A stretch of 64,000 bases of DNA, from contig CP025324.1 of NCBI GenBank assembly GCA_004014935.1, positions 1,612,001-1,676,000 on the forward strand, written 5' to 3'. Below the pieces are notes generated by a model, which saw only the letters and a list, made by a program, of their open reading frames with translations, did no database searches and had not been told where the DNA came from. The translations under genes were made by a program, and so were the position numbers. Below are positions 23,646 to 36,634 of this stretch, one piece after another (positions within the stretch are counted from its first letter, which is position 1; each line of letters opens with the position of its first letter). Source of the DNA: Saccharomycopsis malanga (lineage: Eukaryota; Ascomycota; Saccharomycetes; Ascoideales; Saccharomycopsidaceae).

Positions 23646-24695
23646 ATAGCATTCCGTTAAAATCAAAATTGCTTTGTTTGTCTTGTGGAAAAGGAGGAAT
23701 ACTATTAATGCCAACTTGTTATCTTTAATCTTTCTGGTTTGATTTGGCTGCTTATCTATACCATCAGCACTATCAACTCCAGTCTGACGAATTTTCGAGT
23801 CTTTCATTCACAGAATAATTTCTGAAGTCGGTAAGAGAATCATTCACGTCAGCGATATTTCTCTGTATACCTTCATTAAAATTGATTTCGTCGATATCTT
23901 CCGACTCTTCGTCGTCTGATTCAAAAAGCTTAGGTGAGTCACTCTGTCATGGTCAGGGTCTCCAATTTCAATCTCTAGGTCTGTTCTTCACGGCCGTCTA
24001 CAAACACCTTTAGCAAAAGTCGGGTTTAGTACACATTTTGCTTACAAGATCTGAAAGAAGTAGGGAACAAATGACTTGATCTTTGACGTTTTGGTGCGTT
24101 TCGGACAAGGAATAAATAAATTCAATTGTGTGAAGCCATCCAAAACATTTTACTTGTGAAAGTTTGTAAATAGTGTGCATTGGGGAAAGCCGTAGCAAGG
24201 AAGCCAAAAACCATGGATGGTCAATATCAGTTGAACCACTATGACTGCTTCATATTGATGTTTTTGGCCCATTTGACTATGTATCAGCAGATGGCTCTGC
24301 TTAGTTTATAACTATTGTGGATGCTTACACTAGGGTTGTTAACGTAGATTTTGCCGATGCTATTATTGACTTAATGAAACATACTGCAACTTTTGAAAGA
24401 GAGAGGTGACTCTGGCCGACAGAATACACCGTACAATTAAAAGAAAAGTCAAGAACTTTGATGTTGCATACACAAGCTCCGGTACAATTTTGGCCTAAAG
24501 CAGTCAATACAGCTGCTTATTTGATTATAAGTAGTCTTTCGAAAGTAATTGATATTGATATTCCATTCACCAGATGGTATGGACTACCGCGCTTACTACG
24601 GATGTGTTGGATATTTTACTATTCCCACATTAAGAAAAGGAAAGATGCGTTCAACATCAAAGAAATGCGCTATAATGGGATATGATAGAAATCGT
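23646..24695. mobile_element. Old copia integrase relics
   Basis: Plus-strand words HIDVFGPFDY near 24250 and APVQFWPKAVNTAAYLI with IPFTRWYG near 24480-24580 are integrase remnants. 23646-24000 may be a minus-strand acidic linker. Much diverged, many breaks; the second-family element that follows is inserted into it. Confidence 0.65.
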
Positions 24696-26960
24696 TGTAA
24701 AAGTAGACTGTAAAGAACAAGAAAACGTAAAGTGGATAGAATTTATAAAGATTGCGAAGTTTGTAAAGATCTTATGGAAAGAGAAAGAAAAAATGAAACA
24801 ACAAAAGTGAGGATAAATTAAAGGATAATTACGCAGAATAAAGATCGGCAATTAAATGAGATGGAAAGATGGATAACGTAATAAGAAAAAACATGAATGT
24901 TTGAATTTTAACACACCCTCCCAAATATGTACGTGATAAAGTAACTCGACATGAGGAAGAATTAATTAAAAATATGAGAGCACAATGTGCTAAACGTTCT
25001 GCGAGTAGTGGCTTTAGTAAAGATGTCTGCTATGTTCACTTTAGTATTCAGGAATACAGTTTTATCATCTTTTGTTCAAGTAAAGTTTTAATAAAGTAGT
25101 GATATCTCACGGTAATGTGTCTAGTTTTCACAAAAAAAATTAATTTGTTTTTAACAAATAAGAAATTTTCATGATGCTTGATTTTGAAGAATCAATATTA
25201 CTGTCTGTGCTTACAAAGTGAGGCTTGATGGATTCTCAAAGTTGAATGTCAAATTAATCACCCAATGTTCCCGTTATCAAAGTCGTTTCTTCAAAACTAA
25301 TTGAGAGTGATTATCAAAGACGTGTCTGCTATGAATATAGAACAATTATTAAATGCCTATTCTTTCGCCGAAGATTTCGATTGGTATACACCCGAACGCA
25401 ATGATGTCATTTATCAAGTCATTCACAAAATAGTTGATCAATCTCTCTTTTGAAGAATTATCAACGTTACACTGAAGTGTTAGACTTGTTGAAGACAATC
25501 AATAGGAAATACAGAAACCACTGACACATTCTACATTATCTCACTTTGTAGTACTACCGGTTTTAGTTTGCTTGGTAATAAGTGCCTGTTGCTCTTAGTG
25601 GGAATGACCTATTCTCCACAGTGGATTACTCAACACTTGTTTGGCTGAAGCTATGCAAAGTTCCCATGAACTAGCTTAACTCCTTTAATTTTAGTTGAGA
25701 TCAGGCCTACTGGTCATCCAAACTTGTTGGCCTCGTTGAAGTTCTGATTTATGTTGAGATTTTTAATATAACAACGATCAAATTGTTATTGACGCTGCAA
25801 CTGATATGTGTGAGCAAGCAGAGGACAACACACTTTTTTGAAGAAATATACCTTTTTGATGATGTCCTGACAAGTGTTTTATTTTACAATATGGTTGGGT
25901 TGTGGTATTGGTGTTTCAGGAGTCATTGTTCAAGGAATTAGAAGCACTATTAAATGCATGGTTGAAGGGGCCGTAAACATTGGAAGCTTGAAAATTGAAG
26001 ACACCACGTTGAGGAAGCTCCAACAAACCTACTCAGTTGTCACAAATTCATTTCAAAGGTGCCTTTTCTTACGGTTGCTACTCCTCTCCCTGGGTTACCT
26101 GTTAATGACGTTTCAATTCAAGGTTGAGACAGCAATGTTCGACAACATATTGAATGTGAGGAAAGTCCTGATGATAAAATCGTTCCATAATCTGATGACT
26201 CTATGGTGGAACAATGTAATGTGCACAATAGCAGCAAGGCTCGATTTTGCTTTGAGCGATGATCCAATTTCGCTCAATCATTGGCACTTTACTGTAAGCT
26301 GCAAAGTCTATTAGAAGTGACATTTCATTTCCAATCAGACTTCTCAGTCAGTTTGATGTCAGACGAAGACGTACGCACTTCAAAGCTGCTTATGGACTAT
26401 TCCATTATCTTATGGAAACTAAAGATCAAGGTCTTGTTTTTGGTCCTCAAGGTGTCAATGTTAATATTAAAGACGATTCTAAACCTGAATGTCTAGTTTC
26501 TGATTATTCTGCTGAACAAGATTACAGGATTACTCTGTTTAGGGGTTCGGATTATGCTACATCTAAAATGGACCCTTGGTAATGGTTAATAATCAAATTA
26601 GTGTCTTGGTCAAGCACTAACCAGAATTTTCTTGCTTCCAGTAATGCAGAAACTGAATATTAAGCGATGCTGCTAGAACATGCATCAACATTATGGACTT
26701 GATTCATGAAAATGGCTTCTAATGTTCATGTTTAGGAGGGCGCGTTAAAATTTAAACCTTCATTTTTTTACTTATTGCTTTATCCATCTTTCCATCTCAC
26801 ATAATTGCCGATCCTTCTTCTTCTGAATTATCCTTCAATTTATCCTTACTTTTGTTGTTTCATTTTTTCTTTTTCTTTCTATAAGATCTTTACAAACTTT
26901 ACGATATTTATTAGTTGAATATACAATACGTTCTTTTGATTTGCACAACTACCTTTTACA
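24696..26960. mobile_element. Second copia family, inverted composite relic
   Basis: Two LTRs of about 218 bp in inverted orientation: 24696-24913 (minus) and 26743-26960 (plus). Each is preceded by a purine tract (GGGAGGGTG and GGAGGGCG). An RNase H end lies next to the left one on the minus strand, and RT/RNase H words (FKAAYGLFHYLMETKDQGL, SSNAETEY) next to the right one on the plus strand. The integrase zinc region TGHPNLLASLK is near 25710. The LTRs face each other, so this is two half elements joined, not one insertion. Old, many breaks. Confidence 0.7.
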
Positions 26961-27205
26961 TCTTTGAATACTGATATCTTGATCGTACATTCTTGTTAAT
27001 CAAAGGTAAGACAATAACATATGCCGCATTGTCTAGTTTTTCAACAATTTCAAAAGGACCACAACATACATCAGCAATTTTCTTGACTGTGGACAAATTT
27101 GTGTACGCTTCCATATTTGCCAACACCCAGTCAGTCGCTCTAGAAAAATTTCGCACCAGCACTTTTTTTCTCCAGGCCAAACAGATAAGGCTTGGAAAGG
27201 AGACA
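26961..27205 (-). mobile_element. Gypsy (Ty3-like) integrase scrap
   Basis: Encodes the C-terminal integrase region with the GPF-type motif (WVLANMEAYTNL, CCGPFEIVEKLDNAAYVIVL). A similar sequence is found near 54900-55030 in the gypsy relic. A copia LTR end joins it directly. Confidence 0.75.
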
Positions 27206-27935
27206 TGTTGTAATTTCATAATTCTTTCACTTGACATTTTATTCAATTTCCTATATCACCATATATATCTATCATATCATATATATCTATGATATATATA
27301 TTTTCAAATATATAACATAAACACAGATAGGGAGACAAATCTCGGTATTTAAATATTCAACTTTTTAAAAAACACCTTCTTAGTCATCGCTCGAATTAAT
27401 CACTTAAATTATTATCTAGGATTAATCACTTAAATTATTATCTAGGATTAATCACTTAAATTATTTGTTGAATAGGTAATTCAAAGGATGTCTGAGAAAA
27501 GTCTTGTACTGATTTAAGTGACTAATCCCAGATAATAATTTAAGTGATTAATCCTAGATAATAATTTGAGTGATTAATCCTAGATATTAATTTGAGTGAT
27601 TAATCCTAGATAATAATTTAAGTGATTAATCCTAGATAATAATTTAAGTGATTAATTCGAGCGATGATTAAGAAGGTGTTTTTAAAAAAAAAAAATTTGA
27701 ATATTTAAATACCGAGATTTGTCTCCCTATCTGTGTTTATGTTATATATTTAAAAAACATATATATGATAGATATATATATGGTGATATAGGAAATTGAA
27801 TAAAAATGTCAAGTGAAAGAATTATGAAATTACAACATTATTACCTAGGATTAATCACTTCAATGAGTATCTCGGATTAATCACTTGAATCAGTACGAGA
27901 CTTTTCTCAGACATCCTTTGAATTACCTATTCAAC
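27206..27935 (-). repeat. Copia LTR split by a nested LTR
   Basis: The two halves are 27206-27465 and 27838-27935 and together make one LTR. The insertion site is flanked by a 5-bp duplication TTATT. Confidence 0.88.
27466..27837 (+). repeat. Nested solo copia LTR
   Basis: 372 bp, TGTTGAATAGG to TTACAACA, with target duplication TTATT on both sides (27461-27465 and 27838-27842). A clean solo LTR, the remnant of an insertion followed by LTR-LTR recombination. Confidence 0.9.
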
Positions 27936-29075
27936 AGCTTGTGCATGCAACATCAAGGTTCTTGACTTTTCTTGAATGGTGCGATGCATTCTTTCGGCCA
28001 CACCATTTTGATAAGAATGATGTGGGACGGTTAGCTCATGTCTTATGCCACGATCCTTCATGAAGTTATGTAATCTGTTATTGACAAATTCACCACCATT
28101 GTCAGTCCTAATAGCACCACACACATAGTTTTCTCCTCTGCTGTTAAACAGTGTTTCATTATATTTCACAAACTCAATAATAGCATCAGCAGAATCAGAT
28201 TTTCTCTTTAGACAAACTACAGTAACAAACCTAGTGTAACCATCCACAATGGTTAAGAAATAAACTGAGCCATCAATTGATCCATAACTAAACGGACCAC
28301 AAACATCGATATGAAGCAACTGTAGTGGTTGAACGGAGATGGACCCTCCGTTTTTCGGCTTCCGGGTAACGGCTTTACCCAATGCGCACAGTTCACAAAC
28401 TGTCACACCTAAGGTATTTTTAAGGTCACCACACAATTGAAATTGCTTATTGACTGACCGAAATACACCAAAACTTGGATGCCCAAGTCTTTTGTGCCAT
28501 ACTTCCTTCATCTCGTCATTCAGTTCAGGCGAAATCTTGCCCACAAAATGTGAACTACTCGGGGTACCGACTTTATATAGATCATGTGATAAATGATCCT
28601 TCACACCAACAACATCCATAGTCGGGTAAGCTTTGATAAACTCATTCTCAAAAAGCAACTTTGCACCATTTCCAGTTGCTTTTGATATGGAAATCAAGTT
28701 AGCAGTAGCATCTGGAATATAAAGTGCATTTAACAAACTCACATCTTCACCAGTGGGCAACCTAATAGAGGCAGTTCCTCGCCCAGCAATCTTCAACGGA
28801 TTTCCACCAATACCATTAATCTCTCCAGAGTAATCATCCAATTTAGTAAACAAGGCTTTGTCACAAATAATATGACTTAAAGCACCACTATCAAAAAATA
28901 AGTCTGTTTTTCTTGATTCATGTCCAAGATAAACAAGCCAAGCATTATTTAGTCTTTTATCACGCTTTTTGTCTTTTCTAATTTTTGCATTGAATTCATC
29001 TTTTGGTGGAGCCTGACAATCTCTAGCAAAATGACCTTGCTTACCACAATTGAAACATTTGTAGTTAGCGTTGGG
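27936..29075 (-). mobile_element. Copia fragment D (knuckle, protease, half integrase)
   Basis: Carries the CCHC knuckle, protease and the integrase up to KSRTLMLHAQA. It is flanked by LTRs on both sides and shares the LTR at 29076-29338 with copy C. It shows the same subfamily variants as copy C (for example AYPTMDVVG). Broken fossil. Confidence 0.88.
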
Positions 29076-32000
29076 TGTTGTAATCTCATAATTCTTTCAC
29101 TTGACATTTTATTCAATTTCCTATATCACCATATATATCTATCATATATATAATTCAAAATATATAACATAAACACAGATAGGGAGACAAATCTCGGTAT
29201 TTAAATATTCAACTTTTTTTTTTAGAAAACACCTTCTTAGTCACCGCTAGGATTAATCACTTAAATTATTATCTAGGATTAATCACTTAAATCAGTACAA
29301 GACTTTTCTCGGACATCCTTTGAATTACCTATTCAACACCCTCTCTTAATTCAAAGTCTCTTATACCACAGTATCCACGAAGTAACAAAAATTGGTCAGT
29401 AGCAATAGCCTTGGTAAACATATCTGCGACCATAACTCCTGTGGATAAATACTCCAACTTAATATCTCCCTTTTTGATATGGTCCCTAATGAAACACAAT
29501 CGGATATCAATATGTTTAGTCCTATGATGTGAACTTGGATGCTTTGCAGTTTCAATACAGCTTTGATTATCATCATACATCTTTACATATTCTGTATGAA
29601 TACCAAATTCTGCAAACAATTGCTTTAACCATAGGCCCTCCTTCACTCCTTCACAAAGTGCCATATATTCTGCTTCAGCAGTTGACATTGCAACAGTTGG
29701 TTGTTTCTTAGATCTCCATGTAATTGCACCTCCTGCATACTTGAATATAAATCCAGTGGTAGACTTTCTTTCTGACTTGTCATTAGCCCAATCTGCATCA
29801 TAGTAGCCTTGTAGTTCTCCAGTTTTAACATCACTTTGATAGAAAATTCCCACATCCATGGTACCTTTCAAGTAACGAAGTACACGTTTAGCAGCTTTAA
29901 AATGTATTTCTTTTGGCTCTTTAAGGTACCTGGAGAGAACACCCACGATGTAACTAATATCAGCTCTAACTGTGTTTGCTGCAAACAAAAGTTTTCCAAC
30001 AATTGAACGATATCTTGTGGCATCAGCATCTTGGTAATAATTATCTTGGTTTGTCAAGTCTTGACTCACAACTGTTGGAGTTGATTCAGCTTTGCATTCT
30101 TGCATCCCAAATTCATCCAACATTGAGCTAATGTAATCCCGAAGACTCAACTTAATGCCCAAAGAATTTTGTTCAATATTCATTCCAAGAAACTTTCTTG
30201 TTGCTCCCAAATCTTTCATCTTGAATTGATCCATTAGTTCTTCTTTCACAATTTCAATAGCTTCATCTGTACTTCCTGCAATCAATAAATCACCAACATA
30301 AAGAGCTACCATAACAAATGATTTGGCACTTTCTCTGGTGTATAAACAATATTCTGCTCTATTTCTTCTGAAACCAAGTTTTCTTAATACGCAATTTATC
30401 TTTTCATTCCACACAAATGGTGCTTGTTTTAAACCATACAAGCTTTTGTTTAATTTCAACACCATGTTCTCTTTTCCTTCCTTGACATATCCTTCAGGTT
30501 GTATCATATAAATTTCTTCATTCAAATTACCATTTAAGAATGCAGTCTTCACATCCATTTGATGTTCTCTTAAATTTCTAGATGCAGATATAGCTAGCAT
30601 AATTCTGATAGACTCGTATCTGATAACTGGTGCAAAGGTTTCGTTGTAGTCAATTCCTTTTAATTGAGAGAAACCTCGAGCAACTAATCTTGCTTTGTAA
30701 AGACCACCATCTTTGATTGTGAAGACCCATCTGCAACTAATTGGTTTTCTTCCTTCTGGCAAATGTACCAACTTATACGTGTTATTTTCACTATGAGCAG
30801 CAATTTCTTTCTCACAGGCTTCAATCCATTTTTCTTTATCTTCTAATTCCATAGCACGTTTGTATGTATCAGGAACATTTTTATTCATTCGACTTGCTGC
30901 CATGAAACATGTTGCAGCAAGATTCGCATAATGATTATAACCAATAAGTTTAACTGAACTGTCCAGTTCTGATTCTTTATCTTCAGCTTCACTAACTTCT
31001 TCAACAATAGGTTCAATTTTTGGTGACAACATCGGAATAGTATTCCCTTCAGTTGTGGAACCTTGAGGAACAAATGAGGTACCACCATCCAATGCAACTT
31101 TTCGAACTTTCATGTTTCTTTTGGATACTTCCCTCTCTGAATCAGAACTGGGCAGGGAAACATCACTATCGTCGCAAACTTCTTCTAACACATCAAATGG
31201 ATTTCTCGATATAACAGTCTTAGTGCCTGGAATAGATTTTTCACTATGTTTCTTTCGCTTTACTTGCACTATTGTGAAATCATCATTATCTTCAACATCA
31301 GGTACAATGCTTTCAACGGTTGAGGAAACGACAGATTCAGTGTCAGTGTAGTCACTTATATCTGCATCACTCATATCTTCTGAATTGTCAGAGTACATGC
31401 TTCCATCAGATTCATCAGGTTGAAAAACATCCTCTTTGTTTTGGACAATAGCGTCGTCCAGAATTACTCTGACTGTGGAGATTCCACCAGCAGAACCAGA
31501 TCCATAAATGAGAGACGAGTCAGTAGCAGCCATAGGCGCAGGGGTAGTCAACTCAAAAAATTTTTGGTGTTCATCAAAAGTAACTTGTGCAGCAACTATA
31601 ATATTATTTGAGTCTGGATCATACATCCTGTAAGCTTTGTGATCTCTATCATATCCCATCATAGCACATTTCTTTGATGTTGCACTCATTTTTCCGTCTC
31701 TCAATGCGGGAGGAACAACACAGTATCCAACAGAACCGAAAATTCTCAAATGGTTGAGTGAGGGTACAATCCCATACCATCTAGTGAATGGAATCTCGTT
31801 ATCAATTACTCTCGAAGGAGTGCGATTAATCAAATAGGCAGCTGTTTGGACTGCTTCAGGCCAAAATTGTACTGGAGCTTGTGCATGCAACATCAAGGTT
31901 CTTGACTTTTCGTGAATGGTGCGATGCATTCGTTCAGCCACACCATTTTGATAAGAATGATGTAGAACGGTTAGCTCATGTCTTATGCCACGATCCTTCA

Positions 32001-33164
32001 TGAAGTTATGAAATTTGTTATTGACAAATTCACCACCATTGTCAGTCCTAATAGCACCACACACATAGTTTTCTCCTCTGCTGCTAAACAGTGTTTCATT
32101 ATATTTCACAAACTCAATAATAGCATCAGCAGAATCAGATTTTCTCTTTAGACAAACCACAGTAACAAACCTAGTGTAACCATCCACAATGGTTAAGAAA
32201 TAAACTGAGCCATCAATTGATCCATAACTAAACGGACCACAAACATCGATATGAAGCAACTGTAGTGGTTGAACGGAGATGGACCCTCCGTTTTTCGGCT
32301 TCCGGGTAACGGCTTTACCCAATGCGCACAGTTCACAAACTGTCACACCTAAGGTATTTTTAAGGTCACCACACAATTGAAATTGCTTATTGACTGACCG
32401 AAATACACCAAAACTTGGATGCCCAAGTCTTTTGTGCCATACTTCCTTCATCTCGTCATTCAGTTCAGGCGAAATCTTGCCCACAAAATGTGAACTACTC
32501 GGGGTACCGACTTTATATAGATCATGTGATAAATGATCCTTCACACCAACAACATCCATAGTCGGGTAAGCTTTGATAAACTCATTCTCAAAAAGCAACT
32601 TTGCACCATTTCCAGTTGCTTTTGATATGGAAATCAAGTTAGCAGTAGCATCTGGAATATAAAGTGCATTTAACAAACTCACATCTTCACCAGTGGGCAA
32701 CCTAATAGAGGCAGTTCCTCGTCCAGCAATCTTCAACGGATTTCCACCAATACCATTAATCTCTCCAGAGTAATCATCCAATTTAGTAAACAAGGCTTTG
32801 TCGCAAATAATATGACTTGAAGCACCACTATCAACAAATAAGTCTGTTTTTCTTGATTCATGTCCAAGATAAACAAACCAAGCATTATTCAGTCTTTTAT
32901 GTTGTAATTTCATAATTCTTTCACTTGACATTTTATTTAATTTTTATATCACCATATATATATCTATCATATATATAATTCAACATATATAACATAAACA
33001 CAGATAGGGAGACAATCTCAATATTTAATTATTCAACTTTTTAGAAAACACCTTCTTAGTCATTCTTTTTGATTCTCTTTTAATTAACTAATTAATCATT
33101 CAAATCAATACCTCGGATTAATCCGATACTTTTCTCTGACATCCTTTGAATTACCTATTCAACA
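29076..33164 (-). mobile_element. Copia/Ty5-like element, copy C (short form)
   Basis: LTRs 29076-29338 and 32900-33164, both about 264 bp with few repeat units. One long open frame of about 1200 codons (29329-32931) begins in the LTR and covers protease, integrase, RT and RNase H; the gag part is not represented. No target duplication is seen. Its integrase differs from A and B at many sites, but its RT half is close to theirs, suggesting a mosaic history. Defective as an autonomous element. Confidence 0.92.
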
Positions 33165-33838
33165 AGGGCCGGTGCATGCAACATCAAAGTTCTCAACTTT
33201 TCTAAAATTGTGCGGTGTTCATTGTTGCTTCAGATAAAGCTTACCAGAAAACTAAATTTATTCCTTCTGGAAAAGTTCCTTGAAAAGCTCATATTTAAAG
33301 TCACACTTAATACGGAGTAGTGTACATTTCTTCTGTGACAATACAATTTAGAAGCGCTTAATTAGATTCTGTTTCTGATGTGACATTTCAGCGACAATCT
33401 TGGTCGTATCAATACCTTTTTGAACACGTCGTTCTTAGATATTAGTATGAAGAGAGATGTTTCAGAGTAGGTGTTCAGAATAATCCTTCTCAACGATATA
33501 TTGAAGTTAGACTGGACTACATCCAAATTGATGAGACTACCTACCTAACCCAACAGGTTTGTTGAAGAAGTCTTCGAGAATATTGGTTAAATAGTTTTTG
33601 AATAGGGGGAACAGAGACCCTCGATTGAATTTAGTCTCTCTGCCAGTAAAATATTGGTTACCGATTTTAACTGTTCGTTAGTGAAATTCAAAGCCATCTT
33701 GGTATTAGAAAATCTGGAAAGCTAAGAAAATAAAGATTTAATATATGCTGAATTCTACGTTTATTCAATATGTTATTATTATATAGGAGATATATAGATA
33801 ATAAGATGTCAGGTGGTAGGATTATAAAGCTACAACAG
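33165..33838. mobile_element. Old copia scraps and a diverged LTR
   Basis: 33165-33225 resembles the integrase segment around LMLHAQA (minus). 33593-33838 looks like an old LTR: it starts near TTTTTGAATAGGGGG and ends with ATAAGATGTCAGGTGG and AAGCTACAACA, matching the LTR end of the young family at reduced identity. Confidence 0.55.
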
Positions 33839-33843
33839 TTATA

Positions 33844-34124
33844 ATGTCCATAAAGCAGTAAATTTATCGAAAGGTAAAACTATAAGATACGCAGATTATA
33901 CATATTTATACTGTATAATTCATTCTCATGCGCAACAATGTAACAAGCACCTGGCACATGCATTTCACTTTTTCTTACAACTTGACGATAACAAGATAAA
34001 GAAATGAGTGGAAATGCATGTGTCAGGCGTTTGTTGCATTGTTGCGCAAGAGAATGCATTATACAGCTATTATATATAATTTTCGTATCTTACCTTTTGA
34101 TAAATTTACTGTTTTATGGATATT
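33844..34124. repeat. Foldback hairpin, arms about 120 bp
   Basis: The left arm 33844-33967 and right arm 34010-34124 are inverted copies (GCGCAACAATGTAACAAGC against GCGCAACAATGCAACAAAC; TAAATTTATC with AAAGGTAA in both) at roughly 80 percent identity by eye, with a loop of about 42 bp. The outer ends share ATCCATAAA or GTCCATAAA. It could be a MITE or an RNA-hairpin locus. No open frame of note. Confidence 0.85.
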
Positions 34125-34242
34125 CAATCAGAGTAGAATTTAACAACAAAATTACATATTGCACAGATCGATACATTCAGAACATTATTTAGGGAGGGGC
34201 TTACTTTTAAACTCACACATATATAATGACTAGTATTAATGT

Positions 34243-34372
34243 AAGCATCTAACAATGACCGGGACATGATTGGGTTTTACCCACTGGATTTTACTAAGTC
34301 CCCTTAGACATAGCGCGTATATACGAAACTGATATGTACTGGGCTTGAAATATATGATATTATTATAAACTA
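34243..34372 (+). mobile_element. SINE, 3' part
   Basis: Contains GACCGGGACATGATTGGG, the conserved GCGTATATACGAAACTGA and GGGCTTGAAATATATGATA tail. No head. Confidence 0.8.
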
Positions 34373-35269
34373 GTTGTTACTGACCGTCTAATAACTAGTT
34401 AATTACCCTACCCACTGCGATTAAGATATATACCGGAAATTCAAATAACAGGCCTTAGTAAGTTAGTTTCTAGTGAGCTACATACTGGACACGACCACTT
34501 ATTGATGAGTTGGGCTTACCAGGGTAAAATACATGAGCTGTCACTGAGGTTAGCTAGCAGCCTAAACTTCAGTAATACGCACAAACCATTTGATCAATCA
34601 CGGTTACGGAGCCCTGTACATAATCAGTTTGACGCATACATGACAATGCAGCTTTTTTGTGTGATTGGCGGGTAATATACAAGGAAAGAAAAGTGGGAAA
34701 AAAACAACAACAATTTCAGGGTGGCCGGTTGGTCAATTTTGGCGATATTTTTTTTACAATGATGGTGATATTGATTTCTGTATTGCTTAAATATAGCCGC
34801 GTATAACCTTGAGAGGTGTAACGGAAGGGGATTTGTTTGGCCAAAAAAAAGAGAAATAGATTGATTTGGCAGATATATTGTCATTTTTTAGTTTGCAGTG
34901 TATTAATATTTTTTTACAAATTATCGATTTTAGATAGCGACACAGTATTTGGACAATTTTTTGTGAGTTGTTCAGGGCGATATATTATTACTAGCAGAGA
35001 GTTTGTTGCCTTTTGAAGGATCCGTCATTCTGCAGAGCCTTGGTGATTTGTTGGCGAGAAGTAATTGTACCGTGTTTCAGGCGGCGATTGTGCGTGATTC
35101 CCACAAATTGGTAGCCTAAGTAGTACGGATTCAGTAATAAGCGATTTTGGGAAGAAGGAGGAGCGGACTAAAAATAAACAATTGGCAGGCCGAGAAATAC
35201 TCCATTTAATAGTGGTTTGGACTGGTTTTTTACGTGGTTTGGTATTTTGTAGCAGCAGTATAGAGCAAT
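34373..35269. other. YCK3 upstream region
   Basis: About 0.9 kb with no gene, tRNA or repeat that I recognise. The part next to YCK3 should hold its promoter and 5' leader. Confidence 0.4.
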
Positions 35270-36634
35270 ATGTCTTCCAACCAGGGGTTGAATGGAAATG
35301 TGGTTGGGCTCCACTTTAGAATAGGTAAGAAGATTGGCGAAGGGTCTTTTGGAATAATATTCGAAGGCACCAATTTGTTGACAAACCAGCATGTTGCCAT
35401 CAAGTTCGAGCCCCGTAAGTCAGAAACGCCTCAGTTGAGAGACGAGTACAGAGCATATAGGATATTGCATGGCTGTGTAGGGGTTCCCAACGCCTACCAC
35501 TTTGGCCAAGAGGGGCTCCACAATATCCTAGTGATAGACTTGTTGGGGCCTTCTCTTGAGGATCTATTTGAGTGGTGCGGCAGAAAGTTTTCCATCAAGA
35601 CCACCATCCAGGTAGCCAAACAAATGATATCCAGAGTGCAGTCCATACACGAACGCAACTTGATATACAGGGATATCAAGCCTGACAACTTCTTGATAGG
35701 CTTGCCTAATACTAAGGAGGCCAATCTTATCCACATTGTTGACTTTGGAATGGCAAAGTACTACCGGGATCCGAAAACCAAACAGCATATCCCATACAGA
35801 GAGCGCAAGTCTTTGAGCGGCACCGCCAGATATATGAGCATCAACACTCATTTGGGCAGAGAACAGTCCAGAAGAGACGACTTGGAAGGATTGGGACATG
35901 TGTTCATGTACTTTCTAAGAGGCTCTTTGCCTTGGCAAGGTCTCAAGGCACCTACCAACAAGCAAAAGTACGAGAAAATCGGCGAGAAAAAACAAACAAC
36001 TCATGTAAACGATTTGTGCAGGGGATTCCCAGACGCGTTCGCCGAATACTTGAATTACGTCCGAAACTTGAGGTTCGATGAAACTCCCGATTACGATTAT
36101 TTGAGACATTTGATGGATAAAGGCTTGGAGCAAATTGGCGAAAAAGACGACGGCCATTATGATTGGATGAATCTAAACGACGGCAAAGGCTGGGATTCCA
36201 CCATAAATAAAAAACCAAACTTGCATGGCTATGGAAACCCAAACCCAAGAAATAATAGACATCACAACCACCATAGACAAAGCCAAACACCTACTAATAA
36301 ACCCCAGTATCCTAACACAAACTCCAAATCAAAACTAAGCATATCCAACCGCGACCAAGCTCAGCCTCAACTTCCTCAGCAGCACCTAGTTGCTAGATCC
36401 CCAGTGACCCCCCAGAAAATGAATTCTCCTCACAACAAAAATTACAATTTGGTTCCTCCTAACTATACTGGCTCCCAAAAGGATTATCCAGGCTACAACT
36501 CGACCCCTAAAAACGATATCACCAGACAGCAGCAAATAAGACAAAACTTGCAACCTGTGAACGATCGCAGTGATATCAATTCCATCAATTCGGGCGAAAA
36601 GAACTTTTTTCAAAAAATTTGCTGCTGCGGTTAG
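35270..36634 (+). CDS. YCK3: Casein kinase 1, Yck3-type
   Basis: Serine/threonine kinase of the CK1 family; in yeast Yck3 acts on the vacuole membrane, phosphorylating HOPS and fusion factors. 454 residues. Glycine loop IGEGSFG at 22-28, catalytic Lys45 (VAIKFEP), catalytic loop YRDIKPDN with Asp135, DFG in VDFGMAKYY, and the CK1 signature [15 protein letters not shown]. After the kinase core comes [16 protein letters not shown] and [10 protein letters not shown], which are Yck3 rather than Yck1/2 features, then a long Asn/Gln/Pro-rich tail. The C-terminus FFQKICCCG has three cysteines, the expected palmitoylation site. Single exon, ATG at 35270; yeast Yck3 is 524 residues, so the tail is shorter here. 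Confidence 0.95.
   Translation: MSSNQGLNGNVVGLHFRIGKKIGEGSFGIIFEGTNLLTNQHVAIKFEPRKSETPQLRDEYRAYRILHGCVGVPNAYHFGQEGLHNILVIDLLGPSLEDLFEWCGRKFSIKTTIQVAKQMISRVQSIHERNLIYRDIKPDNFLIGLPNTKEANLIHIVDFGMAKYYRDPKTKQHIPYRERKSLSGTARYMSINTHLGREQSRRDDLEGLGHVFMYFLRGSLPWQGLKAPTNKQKYEKIGEKKQTTHVNDLCRGFPDAFAEYLNYVRNLRFDETPDYDYLRHLMDKGLEQIGEKDDGHYDWMNLNDGKGWDSTINKKPNLHGYGNPNPRNNRHHNHHRQSQTPTNKPQYPNTNSKSKLSISNRDQAQPQLPQQHLVARSPVTPQKMNSPHNKNYNLVPPNYTGSQKDYPGYNSTPKNDITRQQQIRQNLQPVNDRSDINSINSGEKNFFQKICCCG

Noticed and set aside
25874-26314. 146-codon plus-strand frame as a gene
   Set aside because: It begins at a non-ATG or chance ATG inside the old copia relic, has no gene-like features and matches no domain.
34624-34884. 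86-codon minus-strand frame upstream of YCK3
   Set aside because: Low complexity, no family resemblance, no splice signals; probably chance.
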